From Lycium barbarum (taxonomy: Eukaryota > Streptophyta > Magnoliopsida > Solanales > Solanaceae): a DNA stretch of 64,000 nucleotides. Numbering within the stretch: the first letter of the stretch is position 1; each line of letters starts with the position of its first letter. The stretch spans positions 7,789,205-7,853,204 of the forward strand of contig NC_083345.1 of the NCBI RefSeq assembly GCF_019175385.1. Reading direction: 5' to 3'. Made by a program: the position numbers and the translations under genes. The notes beneath the pieces are model-generated. The model made no database searches. It was not told the origin of the DNA and saw only the letters and a list, made by a program, of their open reading frames with translations. This document shows, one piece after another, positions 26,801 through 39,705 of this stretch.

Positions 26801-26934
26801 AGTAAGACCCCAGATCGGTGAGTGAATTCACTATCTCAATATATCCCTCCATTTCTTCTGCATCAAAATTCACCAAGATGGCCGATAATGCTTCACCCAA
26901 GCATTCTTCCTCCATTTTGAATTCTACCGCTTCA
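23823..26934 (-). pseudogene. Athila pol: RT, RNase H and integrase, broken
   Basis: Reads right to left. RT starts with an LNSSMQEVVKKEIIKWL-type segment and a WVSSVLCVPKKGG motif. The active site is FMDD (near 26000, family usually YVDD/FMDD), and RNase H follows ([11 protein letters not shown] near 25340). Integrase has an HHCC-type zinc region (GGHH...CDKCQRQG), catalytic [14 protein letters not shown] and a later Glu, all present, then the Athila-typical KACHLP...LEHK segment. Breaks: a stop at 26758, loss of a few codons plus a frameshift near 26200 just before the [10 protein letters not shown] motif, and a frameshift near 24915 at the RNase H/integrase junction. The host enzyme would copy RNA to DNA and integrate it; this copy is dead. 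The 5' part of the frame is separated from protease by solo LTR 26940-31975. Confidence 0.88.
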
Positions 26935-26939
26935 TCCAC

Positions 26940-29900
26940 TGTCATACCCCATTTTAATCGGGTTAAATCAGAAGTACGACATATTGGAGATTCCTGTTTT
27001 TTGTTTGTTTAAGGAGTCGCCACCTAATTATTTACGGTGAATTAGGGCACCTGAAGTTTATTAAAGTAGTTATCTAAAGTTGATATTATTGTAAATTCTA
27101 CGAAACCAAAAGATTCAGGTAAGGGTTCAATTAGTCTAAAGGGAAGGTATTAGGCACCCTTTAAGACCCATTAACAATGGTTAACCGACCGGACTTATAA
27201 TTAGTTAGGCTAAGTGTAAATGTAATGTTTAAATGTTTAAGAAAATATCTTATAATATTCCTAAAGTTATTTAAAGTAAAACTTGTAGAAAAATAGTGAT
27301 TTAATAAAAAAAGAGTTTAATTATAAATAAACCAAAAGAAATGGAATGAGTGATGTTCATATGTATTCTGAATATGAATTACGCCAACTACCGAATTAAA
27401 ATGTATTTGTAAAGTTATTGTAAAATTGACGTTTTAACAAATGTGTATTTCAAGTGTTCTAAGATAAAAAGAGTAAATGTTGATTCTTTTAATTCAAATA
27501 TATAGTCATGCTATTTTAAAAATTACTCTGAATAAATGTTATAGATACTATATAAGCAGTTTAGAACATAACTAGAAATGAATGTAATTTTGTGGAATTA
27601 ACTACCCATAACTAAACTAAAACACTTAATGTTACTAAAGTTTATCTTAATTAACAAGCACAAATGTTAGTCATACAATACATGTTAAATGCACAGAAAT
27701 AAAATGGAGGAGCAAATAGGTTAAATGGGCTCAGCCCATTTTAAGGACTGTTGGTGCGTTACTATTGCTATTGGGATTCGGCCCAGTAGTATGAACTCAA
27801 ATGAACCGGTCCATTTAGACTGATTGCTACAGATAGGCTGCTGCTGTTGGGCTTAGCCCAGATTTTTGTCTTCTTAGTTGGCTGCGGACAGGAAAGGACG
27901 GGGAGAATTTCATGTTGGGCTTTTAGCCCAACGCCAAATGCGGAAGAAAATGAGTCCCTCGGACTCGTATGCGATAGTCATGCATAAAAATAAAAGGAAA
28001 AGGATTAGGAAATGAGCAGATTAAATAAGGAAAATAAATAGACAAAGGTGAATTCTTAGAAAAAGAAGCATAATCAGCAGAGTTCATAGTTGCAGGATTA
28101 TCTGAAAAGAAAAGTCATCAAAACAACAACAACAAAAAAAGCAGCTAACTACTTGAAAAATAACATAAGTCCAAGGTTCCATTCTTTGAAGAAAAGGACT
28201 GAAATTCAATTGTTTTTAGAGTTTTGATGCTAAAACAATACGAGGAAACTAAAGGCAGACATTTTAGCTTCTTTGGACGATGCAAAATTTGTTAATCTCT
28301 ACTCTGTGCTGGTCCAAAACCCAAGCACTTGACCTTGTGTTTAGTGCATGTAAGTAAGCAAGATTATAGTACTAATATATTTACTGGATACTCATGCTCT
28401 AAAGGCTGAAATAGATTTGAATACAACTAAAGGCAGCTAATTATCTCAGAGATTTCAAAATAATGAGGTTGTGCTAGAAATAGAGGCTAACATAAAATTA
28501 AACTATCCCATCTCCATGCTTTGAACATGACGTTATCCTAGCTATTATAACTCAAACAAACAGCTGTATAACTACAGCCATATATATACTAGAGTTGAAG
28601 GAAAAATCGACTTATTCATGCTCTTTTCATAACTCAAGCAAGGAACGAAAATGGCAGGGAACAACTGTGATATTCTATGGAGATGAAAGGGAACTAGGAA
28701 CTACAGCACGAATCCATGACATTCGTTAACATTCAGTCACTACCAAAAATCAGCAGCATGGTTTATATACTAACGTCATATACTTTGTTTTAAAATAATC
28801 TTGACTCTCGTTTGCATTTTTGAACATGTTCAGAAAATGGGCAGTAGCACATAAGTGATAACTAAACTCATAGTTGAGGCATTACACAGCATAAGTTTAA
28901 CTTTTAAAGGGTAGTCCATGAACTAGCCTTAACCAAATCAACATTGTGGGATTCCAGATTACCATAGGTATGTCTAGCAAACTGCTTCAGGAACAATTGA
29001 AATAAATTCATAGAGACACCCCTCTAACTCAACTGAACCACTGATCGAGTTTAAAATCAAAGAGTTCTACAGGTTTTCCAACCTTAAACTAGACAATGTT
29101 AACCTGGATAACTTATACGATAATCAAGTTTTAGATTTAAACTAACACTCATGTCCATACTGATTCTGTTTAGCTACATAATTGTATAACATAGAGGTAG
29201 GCAGCAGTAACATGACACAAGTTATATGGACACCAACTATGTTAACTAGACAGCATGAACACATGAAAGTATCGACTGAAAATAGACACTATCAACATAG
29301 TCATCCAACATAAGCATACAGATACTCCAGGACTAGCATTACTTTATACCAAGGCATGATCACTAAACTAAACAAAGCCTAAATACTATGCACGGGACTG
29401 AACTAATCTACTAATAAAATGGCCATGATAAAACAAAGTCCAGCAAGCAGAGCCCAAGAGCACATAGAGGTCTTGGCAAATTATTATGTAATGACTAGAT
29501 GCATGTGAAGAGTTATTTCAGATAAGGTGTTACACAAATAGGCAAATAGGCATGAACAGGTTGGGGATACCTAGTACAGGGTTCTTTAGGACATTTTTTA
29601 GCTCCGTAAGTTATTGCAAACATATATAGGTACTTAGTCAAGTCGAGTTATGCTTAAGTCCCTTCCAACAGATACACATGCAGTTTGAGTGGTCAAGATA
29701 TAATAATCAAAACATGTAGGCAGGGCATTCTCAGAGGTGGAAGTTACTGAACAATCAAGCAACAACATTAGGTCATATAGGCTAACCATCAGAATTTAGC
29801 TATAAACTCAGAGCAATTTAAGAAACAGACATTTGCAAATAGGTTTCACTGATTCAACTTGCTTTAGAAGAGACTATAAGTGATTTACAACAAGTATTCA

Positions 29901-31975
29901 GATTATGGCACCTTGTCCAGATCTTAACACATGAAACAACTATGCACTCTGAAAGAAACCAATGTCATTCGAGAAGAAGGAGAGAGACACACAAAATAAC
30001 AGTAAAAAGTGTTTAATTATGAATTCATTTTTTGCAGTACTGACTCTTTAAACTTCAGCCTAGTGTTGTCAGATTCTCAGAAGCAGAATACCAACATTAG
30101 ATGAGCTCTAAAATAGTACACAAGCATGCGTATAAAGAGACAACTGGATGTTCATGCTCACATATAAGTTCCAAGTCAATCATTCAGATTTTTTATTTAA
30201 ATTCCAAGGGTTTAACTCTTTCAATCACCTAATACATACAAGGTTGCTATTAAGAATGCACATAATCAAATAACATTTCACATAGACTCCTAGTTTAGGG
30301 ACAGTTATGTCAAAAAAAATTCACATGGTCTAAATCAGTACTCAAACAATCATTCTGAATCAATCACTTGAACAACTAAGTCGGATCTCCACCTAAGTAT
30401 GATAGCAGACTAATCAATTTGATCTCCAGTACATATTAAGGCAAGAATTATATCTAAATATGTTGATGCCTATCATAATTCCCTAACAGAACATGCCACA
30501 TACATAACTAAATAAGAAATGCAACTACAAATTCAAAACAGATTACATTCATGACAGGATATATATTCTTTGAAAAGATAGAGTAAAAGAGAGATAGTGT
30601 CGGCTGCTTTAATTATAACATAATATACCTAAGATATACACACCATGGTGTGTATATCAGATGTGTATCAAATGTATATGTTCTTCTTACCTTGATAACC
30701 CACTGTATATCCTATGTATATTCGACTTTTAAATAAGTTCTAAATCCTGCAAATTCAGTCTAAACATCCAAACTACACTAGACATCTTTCAAATTCAATT
30801 AACGATTAATATCCTATCCTAACAGCCCCCAAACATCAAACAAATAATGCGACGACAAATAAACTACGCAATCACTAAACATATCGCAGAATAAACTAAA
30901 AATCTTAAACAAAACAGAAACTAAAGACCATGAGTAATGAATGTATCGAAGTTTACCTGTTTTGTGCGCAATGAACTGAGGTCGTCGGGGTCTCGAATCT
31001 ACTCTCTCGTTATGAATAGACCCGAACTTTGAGCCAAACGAGTTCGAACGAAAGTATTGCGGTTTTTTTTTTGTGAACTAAAGTTTTGTATTCACTTTTG
31101 GCGAATTGAATGAAAATGCTAGGAAGTAGAAAGTAAAGATTGCTATCAATGGTGTTTGTAACAAAAATACCCCTGCCCAAATGATTCCACCCGGCTTCCT
31201 ACTTATAAGCTTCATTCTGTAGTAAAGAAAAGGAAAAAGAAGGAGCGTATGAGAGAGAGTAGTGTATGACAGATGCGTGGGGAACAGGAGAGTGTGGAGG
31301 TGCAGAGAGAACGTGGGCGTGGGAGAGAGAAAGGGGAGGCAGGAGCAGAGGCGTGAGGGGTGAAAGGGAGAGGGGTGAGCGGCGGAAGTGTGGAAAAAGG
31401 AAAAGGGGAGTGAGGGATTAGGGATTTTAATTGTAGTGGGTTGCCGGGTCGGGTAAAATAATGGGCCGGTCCGGGTGAATTTGTTTAAGAGGTGTGGGCT
31501 GGACCGAATTAAAAACGGTAGTGGGCTGGTCGGTTTGATATTTAGTTTGAGTTGAAAATGTGGGTTGGGTATTTAAATGTGGGTTGTTTGTTTGGGTAGG
31601 GAAATAATATTGTATTTATATTTCGGGTCATTAATTTGGCTGAAAATTGTTGATCCTTCCTCCTCTATTTAATTATTTCCGGGCTTCTAATTTAATAACT
31701 GGTACAATATATATTATATGAAGACAATTAATAATTAATATGTGAAAGATAAGGATTTAACAAAGTGTTGTTCTGTAATTAATTTAACGAGTTCAAACCC
31801 GAAAAAATGAAATGATGACGAACATTTAAAATTTATGATAAAATAATGCTTGTAATGTTGAAAATAAAAGTAGCGCAAATAATAGTTGTGAAAATAAAGT
31901 ATTTAGCTTGTCAATAAATTTAGACGCCCGAGTGAATAAGATTAAATAAAGGAGGGACCAAATTGGGTGTCAACA
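26940..31975 (-). mobile_element. Solo LTR, family A, 5.0-kb copy inside Athila pol
   Basis: It begins TGTCATACCCC and ends GTGTCAACA, with exact 5-bp duplications TCCAC at 26935-26939 and 31976-31980. The interrupted Athila frame is continuous across the site once one duplication is removed. It is the longest of the three family-A copies; the extra length lies in its middle (about 28000-30950). No ORF of note, PBS or PPT inside, so a solo LTR. A TATA-like box on the minus strand (31202-31207) gives its orientation, the same as the Athila. Confidence 0.88.
31202..31207 (-). promoter_or_regulatory. TATA-like box of 5.0-kb family-A LTR
   Basis: TATAAG on the minus strand, about 770 bp from the LTR start at 31975; same relative position as in the other two copies. 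It deviates from the TATAAATA seen at 10771. Confidence 0.35.
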
Positions 31976-31980
31976 TCCAC

Positions 31981-32330
31981 CACATCAATAGAATTAATGA
32001 CTGAAATACTTTGATAAAGACTAGGTAATTTCATGCCTTTGCTGGCGTGAAAAGTCACCTCCTCATCGTTCACCCGGAACTTGATCTCATTCTTCTCGGA
32101 ATCCATAAGAGCCCTCCCTGTCGCAAGGAAAGGTCTCCTCGGAATAATGGAAATTTTTTGATCAATAGCACAGTCAAGAATCACGAATCTGCCGGCAGTA
32201 GGAATTCCCCGATTTGAACAAGCACATCATCAACTACCCCCACTGGCCTTTTTATCGATATGTCATCCATCTGCAACCTCATGGTAGTTGGCCTTGGCAT
32301 CCCTAATCCTGATCTCTTGAAAATCTCAAG
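31981..32330 (-). pseudogene. Athila protease region
   Basis: Continues the polyprotein between gag and RT. A DNGASI motif (about 32350) is the likely aspartic-protease active site (family form DLGAS or similar). It is followed, after a frameshift near 32303-32330, by a VILDCAIDQKISIIPRRPFLATG segment typical of the retropepsin C-terminal half. The reading then runs into the target site of solo LTR 26940-31975. Confidence 0.7.
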
Positions 32331-34375
32331 GGGCATAAGATTATGCTAGCCCCGTTATCACCCAAAGCCTTGGCAAAATCCTGCTGCCCTATGGTGCATG
32401 GAATGGTGAATGCTCCAGGATCTTCCCTTTTTTGCACTGTGGTCTTTGAAAGAATAGCACTAACGCGATGAGTGATACCCACAGTGTCGTGTTTCAATGG
32501 CTTCTTCTTCTTTGTTAAGAGATCCTTCAAATACTTAGCAAACCCAGGCATTTCCTGGACAGCGTCCATGAAAGGAATGTTCATCGTCAACTGCTTGAGT
32601 TGATCATAAAATCGCAAACATTTGTCATCTTCTGTTTTCCTCACTAGCCTTTGAGGAAAAGGCGGTGAAGATTTGAACAATTGGCTCAAAGGGCGTAGAG
32701 CGCCAGAAAGTTTTACCTTCCCCTTTTCCTTTTTTTCTCCTTGTGCCTTGAGATTATCAAGATTCTGCTCCTTTTTAGCTATAATAGGGACTTCCTCCTC
32801 TGTTTCTTCCTCCACAATATCATCAGATACATCAGGTTGTGCCTCTTCTTCAATAATTGGCTCGAGATCAACCACCTTTTTATCAGCACCTTGAAGTATT
32901 TTTCCACTTCTGGTGCTAATAGCAGCTACATGCTCCACAGAGTTTACCCCACTACCTTTTGGATTTGGAACTGCATCACTTGGTAGTTGTCCATGTTGAG
33001 GAGTGTGCACTTCTCTGGAAATATCTCTGAATTGCGATTCAAGCTTATGAATGGAAGTTGAATGAGATAGTTGAACCTGAGACATTCCCTTTATTGTGCT
33101 CTCAGTTCTGTCCTGATTCATTAGCATTTTCTGCATCATACTTTTCAACTCCGCAGAATCATTAAGCACATTACTAGCAGAGTTGCCAGCTGAATTGTCT
33201 CTCCACTGTTCGGAATTTGATGTTTGCCCCCTTGGTGGAATGTAGGGGTTCGAGCTCTTGTCGCTATAATTATTGTTATTGTAATTCCCTTGATTTGGAT
33301 TTCCCTGATCATTTCTGCTATAATTGTTCCCTTGAAATTGTTGTTAAGGCTTTTGCCATGGGTGATGACCCGGACCTTGATAGTTTTGCCTTTGATAACC
33401 CTCTTGCGAGTTGTTGACATAATTAGCATCTTCATACTGTTGTTGCCCATCTTGGTACATCCCCTCAGGGACCTGATACATTCCCTGTGGATGAGGTGGT
33501 AATTCCTCAACAACATTTACCCCCTGTGCATCATTTTCTGCCAACTTCTTTGATAATAAATCCACCGTGATTTGCAAATGAGCAAAGGCATGATCTATCT
33601 CATGGTTTTCTTTTGCAACGGCAGCTAGTGATGGACTACCATAAGAGAGACTCTCACTATCAGTTGAATGCCAAACTTGATTGTGGGTGGTGAGTTTATC
33701 AAGCAAACGGGTGATGACGATAAATGACTTGTCCATGAAGCATCCTCCTGCGGCAGTATTGACAGCAATCTGATTCATTGTATCTAAGCCCTTGTAGAAT
33801 TTCTCTGTGAGGATAGCATCCGGAAACCCGTGAGTTGGAGATTGAGCTAGATAGTACTTGAACCGCTCCTATGCCGAATATAATTGTTCCCCCGGGAGCT
33901 GTTTGAACTCAAAGATCTTATCTCGAAGTTCAGCCTTTTTGCTCGGTGGAAACCACTTCTTCAAGAATGTATTTGCTAGCTCGCTCCAGGTATGAATAGA
34001 GTTGCTGGGAAGCTTTTCATACCATTCCCTTGCTTGGCCAGCCAAGGAATATTTGAAGATCCGTAACCGAAGTGTATCAACAGAAATAGCACCTTGGGAT
34101 TGTTGAGCACACACATGCAGGAAGTTTTTCAAATGCCGGAGTGAACAATCCTCCAAAGAATTTTGGAAATAAGCTTCAAGTTTCAACAGCTGATAGATAG
34201 AACTATCAATTTTGAAAGTAGCATTTTCAGTCCTAGGAGGGACCACAGCAGAAGCATAATCAGCTTCATTGATGAATTTCGCAAATATATTCTCATCTTC
34301 GTCCTCTTCTGGTGCAGGAGGGTTCACTTGGAGTCCCCCTTGGTTTCCTTGATTTCGATTCGGTCTTCCAGCCAT
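32303..34375 (-). pseudogene. Athila gag, two nonsense codons
   Basis: I place the start at ATG 34375 (MAGRPNRNQG); the frame upstream has only a TTG. The N-terminal half carries the retrotransposon gag core (LKNFLHVC...LRLRIFKYSL...AREWYEKLPSNSI...WSELANTFLKKWFPPSKKAELRDKI). The middle is Asn/Gln/Gly-rich. The C-terminal part is Lys/Glu-rich and leads into protease. Two stops interrupt an otherwise continuous frame: TAG at 33869-33871 and TAA at 33344-33346. The context of the first suggests an original Trp codon and that of the second a Gln codon. No classical CCHC zinc knuckle was seen. Confidence 0.85.
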
Positions 34376-34469
34376 GTTTACCTGGATTGCCACAACAGCA
34401 AACAAGGTGTGATGGAATAGAAAAAGTTTTAAAGAAGAGTACGCACAATCAGTAATTTCAAAATCGTAT

Positions 34470-34487
34470 TCCCCGGCAACGGCGTTA
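34470..34487 (-). other. Primer binding site, tRNA-Asp type
   Basis: On the plus strand TCCCCGGCAACGGCG equals the 3' end of plant tRNA-Asp; the last three bases read TTA in place of CCA. A tRNA-Asp primer is typical of Athila. The gag start is only about 95 bp away, and array sequence begins 8 bp after the PBS, where the 5' LTR should be. Confidence 0.8.
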
Positions 34488-34495
34488 GGTGTCGG

Positions 34496-35425
34496 GTGAA
34501 CACCCTGTGCTGCCTATAAATCCGCCCCTGCACCCCACAACCACTCACCCCCACCTTACCACACACTACCCCCATCCTCTTCCCACAACCACCCACCCCT
34601 CAGCCACCCCCACCCACTATCCCTAACCACTACACAACCCCAACCCCACAACTGCTCACCCCCACCCTACCACCCATTATCCCCACCCTCATCCGACGAT
34701 CACCCACCTCACACACCCACCTCTCCACCACCCCCACCCACCACCTACTTAGTTCCTATTTTATCCTTTACCCAAGTTTTATTGATATATATAAACTAAT
34801 TTCTAATTAAGAGTTAAGGGTATTTTAGTAAATGTACAAGTTATTATACAAGTACTATAAAGTCAAACCAAACAATAGAAATGTTATTAAATCACAACAA
34901 AAGATACAGTCTATCCAAACATTGTGTTCATTAATACAGTATAATACAATACAACATCATACTGTACCATACCATACTGTACATTAATGAATCACGGGAA
35001 ACAACCATCCAATTTTATAATTTTAAAACTGGAATCTTCTAGTACCATGTCTAATTTAATTTCAGGTGCTAAATTCATTACCACCAACAAGTTGTGGTGG
35101 GGGTAATAAGGTATTATTTCATCTTTATTAAAGATCTAGGTTAAGAGAGCATTTTATCTCCATAATAGGACTTTCCGGCATAAAGCTATAAAGTGGGTAG
35201 CGGACAAATAAAATACTAAACTCATTCATTTTCAATTACTAGTATTCGTACCCGCGCGATGCGCGATCAATGTCAAATGGAATTAATCGTAAATTATTAC
35301 TCAAATCTATTTACAATATGTCTGTATTTCCTTCAATATTTAGACTGATAGTTTTGTAGAGACCACTATTTTATCTAGTCAACTTTTAATACTCCTCCTT
35401 TATTTTTCTGGTCAAGTAATATTCT
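34496..35425. repeat. 2.3-kb tandem repeat, unit 4, right part
   Basis: The array resumes here at unit position about 1395 ('gtgaacaccctgtgctgcc') and runs to the unit end, including the C/A-rich block (34530-34740) and the Helitron-like terminus (CTAG 35239-35242). Unit positions of about 937-1394 are absent from both sides of the nest, so some 460 bp of array were lost. Confidence 0.9.
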
Positions 35426-36308
35426 CTTGCATGTAAAGGATAATTAAAGGTTGTTAAAGTGATTCCTTAAAAAACTTTTAGGGTAGAAAAAGAAGTTTGA
35501 AATCTAACTTGTATAGCTACTTTCTTTCACAACTATTGGATTTCATTTTTACCCGTTCCAATCCATATTCATATTCTCTGAAAAGAATCTATACTAATAG
35601 TTAAGGTTTTCCAATTACTCCTAACTTAATTCCTCTTTATAGTAAAAATATTCATTTTTATCTTTCATTTAAAGAAAAATACAAACTACGTACTTTTTAG
35701 AAAGTTTATATTCCAAATTAAATTCCAGCTATTAAAAAAAGTCAATTCAAAAATTAACTACACTCACGTTACTTTAGTGTTCATTAATATCCTCCAAAAC
35801 ATGTCATGTAATTTTTAATAATTCACCGCTTAGTTAAATATCATTTTACGTTATATGCATACGTTATTAGATTTTCTTATAGTTAGTCAATATGTTTATC
35901 ATATATTTCTTGACATAGAAAAGCAGGAAAAAAAAACTATATTCCATAAATAGTAGAGAAGTGTCTTTAAGCTAATTGATTAGAGCTTGTAATTAGAAAG
36001 AAATGAACCTACATTCTTTCTAACCCTTAAACAAAAAATAAAAACAAATTACTTAGATAAGATAAACTAATTGACTTTTGTAAATTTATTTATGTGATTG
36101 TAATACATAAATTATTTTGAAGTCCATTATCATATATATTCACCAAAATAACAAACTTGCTCTATCATTACCTTTTTTTCGGAGTTCAAATAATGATGGT
36201 CCATTTTCTTAAAGAAAAATCAAAGATGAACCATGAACTTGCACTGAGAAAAAAGATAATGGATACAATATTATACGTATTCATCATTAAATTGTTGTTA
36301 TTTCTTGT
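35426..36308. repeat. 2.3-kb tandem repeat, unit 5, partial
   Basis: A new unit starts at 'cttgcatgtaaagg' and follows the others to unit position about 883, where it breaks off after 'atttcttgt'. The sequence after that is unrelated to the array. This marks the right edge of the array in the window. Confidence 0.9.
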
Positions 36309-38324
36309 CCCAATACTTGATAAAACCTAGAATTTACTTATTCTTCAAACTCTTCTTTATTGTCTTCTTCTTTTCTTCTTAAGAAGGTGATTTTAGTGCT
36401 AAACTTGCGAAGAACGATAAATATGATAAAACATCAATGCTTAAACTCTAAGGATCGACCTCAAGTAATTAGATACCGAGAACATTTTCTGAACTATTTT
36501 TATCCAATAGGTTCTTGATAAATCTAAAAAGTAAAATAAAGCAGGAGCTAAAAAATAAAGAAGTTTGGTTAAAAATAAAAAGGATATGCAGTAACTACAT
36601 GAGTATAAAGCAAACTTTAAAAATTAATAATAAATTAAGAAAAATAAAGTAAGAAAAGAACACCTCACCTTGTAGGCTCCTTGGTAATTAAAAAAAATGT
36701 GAATGAAGAATTCCGAATTGAATTGAGTAATCATGTCACATAATTTTCTATTAGGTCAAAAACAATTACCAACAATGGAATTTTGTATTGCTAAAATGTC
36801 TGCTTAATGCATTATAAGAAGCAATGCACTTTTATTCATTATATAGCTACGTTATTTTTGAGTGGGTTTTGAAACACGCACCTCTTATGACTGCAAAAAA
36901 ATCACTTTATTTATCTACCCTCATTGTTTTTTGCACACTTGATCATAATTTAGTACAAATTTTCAAGCTATAAGAAAAGAAAAGTAACCATTCAGCTAAC
37001 TTTTAACATTGAAGAATGTATAAGCTTAGGAAATTATCACGGTTAGCAAAAAAAACTAACCACAAATAAAAAAGATTACCTTTTCATTTGAAAACACCAC
37101 CAAAAATCCAAGATCAATTATGTTTTTTTTTTTTAAAAAAAAAAAGGTATACAAAAAAAAATAAAAAAAATCTACACCTTGTAAGTCTTAGGACACAAAC
37201 AATACATGATGGGGAAAATATTTTGGCATTTACATGATATTCCAAAGCCATTTCAAATAAAAAAGAATAGAAGAGTGATGTTTTCAACTTGAAGTTTTTT
37301 GATTCATCACCTCTTCCATGTACATTTCCTCTGCCATTGGCTTCCATATATATAGTTGAACTTGAGCATTCATGAACCAATTGAACACCTGCATTTCAAT
37401 AATAGTATATATATATAAGTTAGTATCATGGAGAAGATAAGAACACACGGAGTTAGATATAAAAAGAAATAAGGTTTCTTTTGATAAGTGCTCTTAAGAT
37501 AGTGAATAGAGCCATATAAAAAAAATCATCTTTCAATAGAGCCATATATTAAAAACAAAATCCTCTTTCACCACTGATAATAATAACTCTTCCGTCTAAA
37601 ACTTGATAGGCATAACTAAAACTAATAATCAACGACAAAAAGAGAGAAAAGAAATAGCCCTAAAAAAAGTGTGTTGCTGAGGAAGCATATATAAGCGGTT
37701 AAAAGTTGGAATTTCACAACAACTCCAATTCATTTAAACTCAATTCAAAAACCATACCAAATAATAAGCTATCAAGTATAAAATCTGTTATTTTTTTTAA
37801 AACAAAAACAACGTAGTGTATATCTAAAAGATAGATCCTAAGATCCTTCTTAATCCTTATCTTATAATATAAATATGACTACAATAAAATATAATGCCAC
37901 TAAGGACATTTTTATGATTTAATTGCTATATTACTAAAATTACTTAAATGAAAATTTATTTTGATTTAAATTTAGTCTATTGCTCCGAAGCTTATCATTA
38001 GTCAATATACTATATTATTAAATAATATATTTCTTATTTCATAAATAAATTTTTCTTTTTTTAAACTTATATGTGCTCGTGAAAATGTTTTCATTGCATC
38101 AAGTTATCAATTAGCTAGTTTTTTAGTACTATTATTTATTTTTATATGTACTAATTCAAAAGAATGGAGTCAATAATTTTTGTATGGGATTTCAAGCAAT
38201 GCAAAGTAAAATTTAACTACTTTGCAATTCCAATACCTTATTATCAACTTTCGTAGTAAAATCAGTTCTCTAATATTTATTTAATAATTTTAAATTTGAA
38301 TTGAGTGTGTGTTACCTTTCAATT
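36309..38324. other. AT-rich non-coding stretch
   Basis: No gene or recognised element. It contains A-rich tracts near 37120-37170 and short ORFs with no similarity I recognise. It may be the inner part of a second Helitron between the tails at 35239 and 38878 (see findings). Confidence 0.5.
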
Positions 38325-38743
38325 TTAAAATGGTATCTTTCAATACAAATTCAAAAAGTTTATCTTTCCGTTATAAGCTTAATTTTTCTGAAAAAATATA
38401 TATTAATGAAGCTATGATGGATAACTACTACACCTAAAAATACCATGTTCATAGCTAATGTATATATGGATTCTGCTTTATCCTTTAATTTAAATTTCAA
38501 AAGGTTCATCATCAAATTCAAGTTTAAAATCTTTTAAAATGATATCTTTCATACAAATTCAAAAAGTTTATCTTTCCGTTATAAGCTTATTTTTTCTGAA
38601 AAAAATATATATTAATGAAGCTATGATGGATAACTACTACACCTAAAAATACCATGTTCATATCTAATGTATATATGGATTCTGCTTTATCCTTTTAATT
38701 TAAATTTCAAAAGGTTTATCATCAAATTCAAGTTTAAAATCTT
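38325..38743. repeat. 209-bp tandem duplication
   Basis: Two near-identical copies (38325-38533 and 38534-38743), each containing 'ttcaaaaagtttatctttcc' and 'gatggataactactacacc'. Few differences, so a recent duplication. Confidence 0.85.
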
Positions 38744-39369
38744 CTAAAATTCACTTTAAATTATAAATCCTTACAACAAATAATAAATAATAAATATTGT
38801 CCTAAAATTGCGAAGTGACTTGTTATTAGCTTGCCACCTGGTTTAATCATATGGCTTGCACATCTCCTATTTTATATACTAGTATTCGTACCCGCGCGAT
38901 GCGCGGTCGATATCAAAGGAAATTAATTAATAATTTAATATGATTTAGTGTAAACATTTAGTACTAACTGATTTTAAAGACTATCTTAACACCTACACTC
39001 AGGTATACATAATGGGTAAATACTTACCCGCACCATACATAATGCTTGATTTCCTTCAATAACTATAAAAAATTACTTGTCAACTATATTGAGATAAGTT
39101 TCTATTTACTACTTTATACGTAAATTCTATGTACAATGGAGTACTTATCTTGAATTTCTTAACCTAACATGTTATCTAAATTTGAAAGTAGAAGAAAATG
39201 AAAATATTGTTCTTGCAATATTCAGTCAAAGAAATCTTAATAACGCCATATCCCTCTGCAGTTTAGGATGGTGCTCTATTTTTATTATATATTCATTCAA
39301 AGAAGAGTCATGAACTAATTATAAACTGATGTGTAATACCTTTTCATTTTGGAGAAGCAATTCAAATAA

Positions 39370-39570
39370 GAGCCCGTTTGGATTGGCTTATAAGTTGCTT
39401 ATAAGCTGTTTTCAGCTTTTTTGAGTGTTTGGCTGGTCAGCTTAAAGTCATTTTGTGCTTAAAATAAGCCCAAAAAATTAATTGAGTCCGCTTGACTTAG
39501 CTTATCTAAAATAGCTTATGAGCTGAAAACAGCTTATAAGCTGCTTTTTTAAGCCCATCCAAACAGGCTG
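39370..39570. mobile_element. Tourist-like MITE (PIF/Harbinger)
   Basis: 201 bp with imperfect terminal inverted repeats (GAGCCCGTTTGGATTGGCTT against CAGCCTGTTTGGATGGGCTT), flanked by TAA on both sides (39367-39369 and 39571-39573). The interior is also self-complementary around 'agctgttttcagc'. Confidence 0.75.
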
Positions 39571-39705
39571 TAAATAGTAAAAGAATTGATAGTACACTTT
39601 CACTGTACAGGATGATACAGTACCTCTTCACCATGGTTAAAAATTTCGTTTCTAGCCTCATAATTGCCTATCATAACTTTAAAAATGTTCAATAATGAGG
39701 GAAAA

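Larger units (their letters stand above)
7866..34495 (-). mobile_element. Athila-type Ty3/gypsy element with nested insertions
   Basis: On the minus strand the order is tRNA-Asp PBS (34470-34487), gag, protease, RT, RNase H, integrase, a third ORF, a purine-rich tract (18668-18680) and a 3' LTR. The Athila assignment rests on the tRNA-Asp PBS, the gag and integrase style and the additional ORF of the plant-transposon-protein type after pol. The 5' LTR is absent: only 8 bp separate the PBS from array sequence. Removing three directly inserted blocks leaves about 11.5 kb. It sits inside the 2.3-kb array, which resumes on the other side. Confidence 0.8.
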
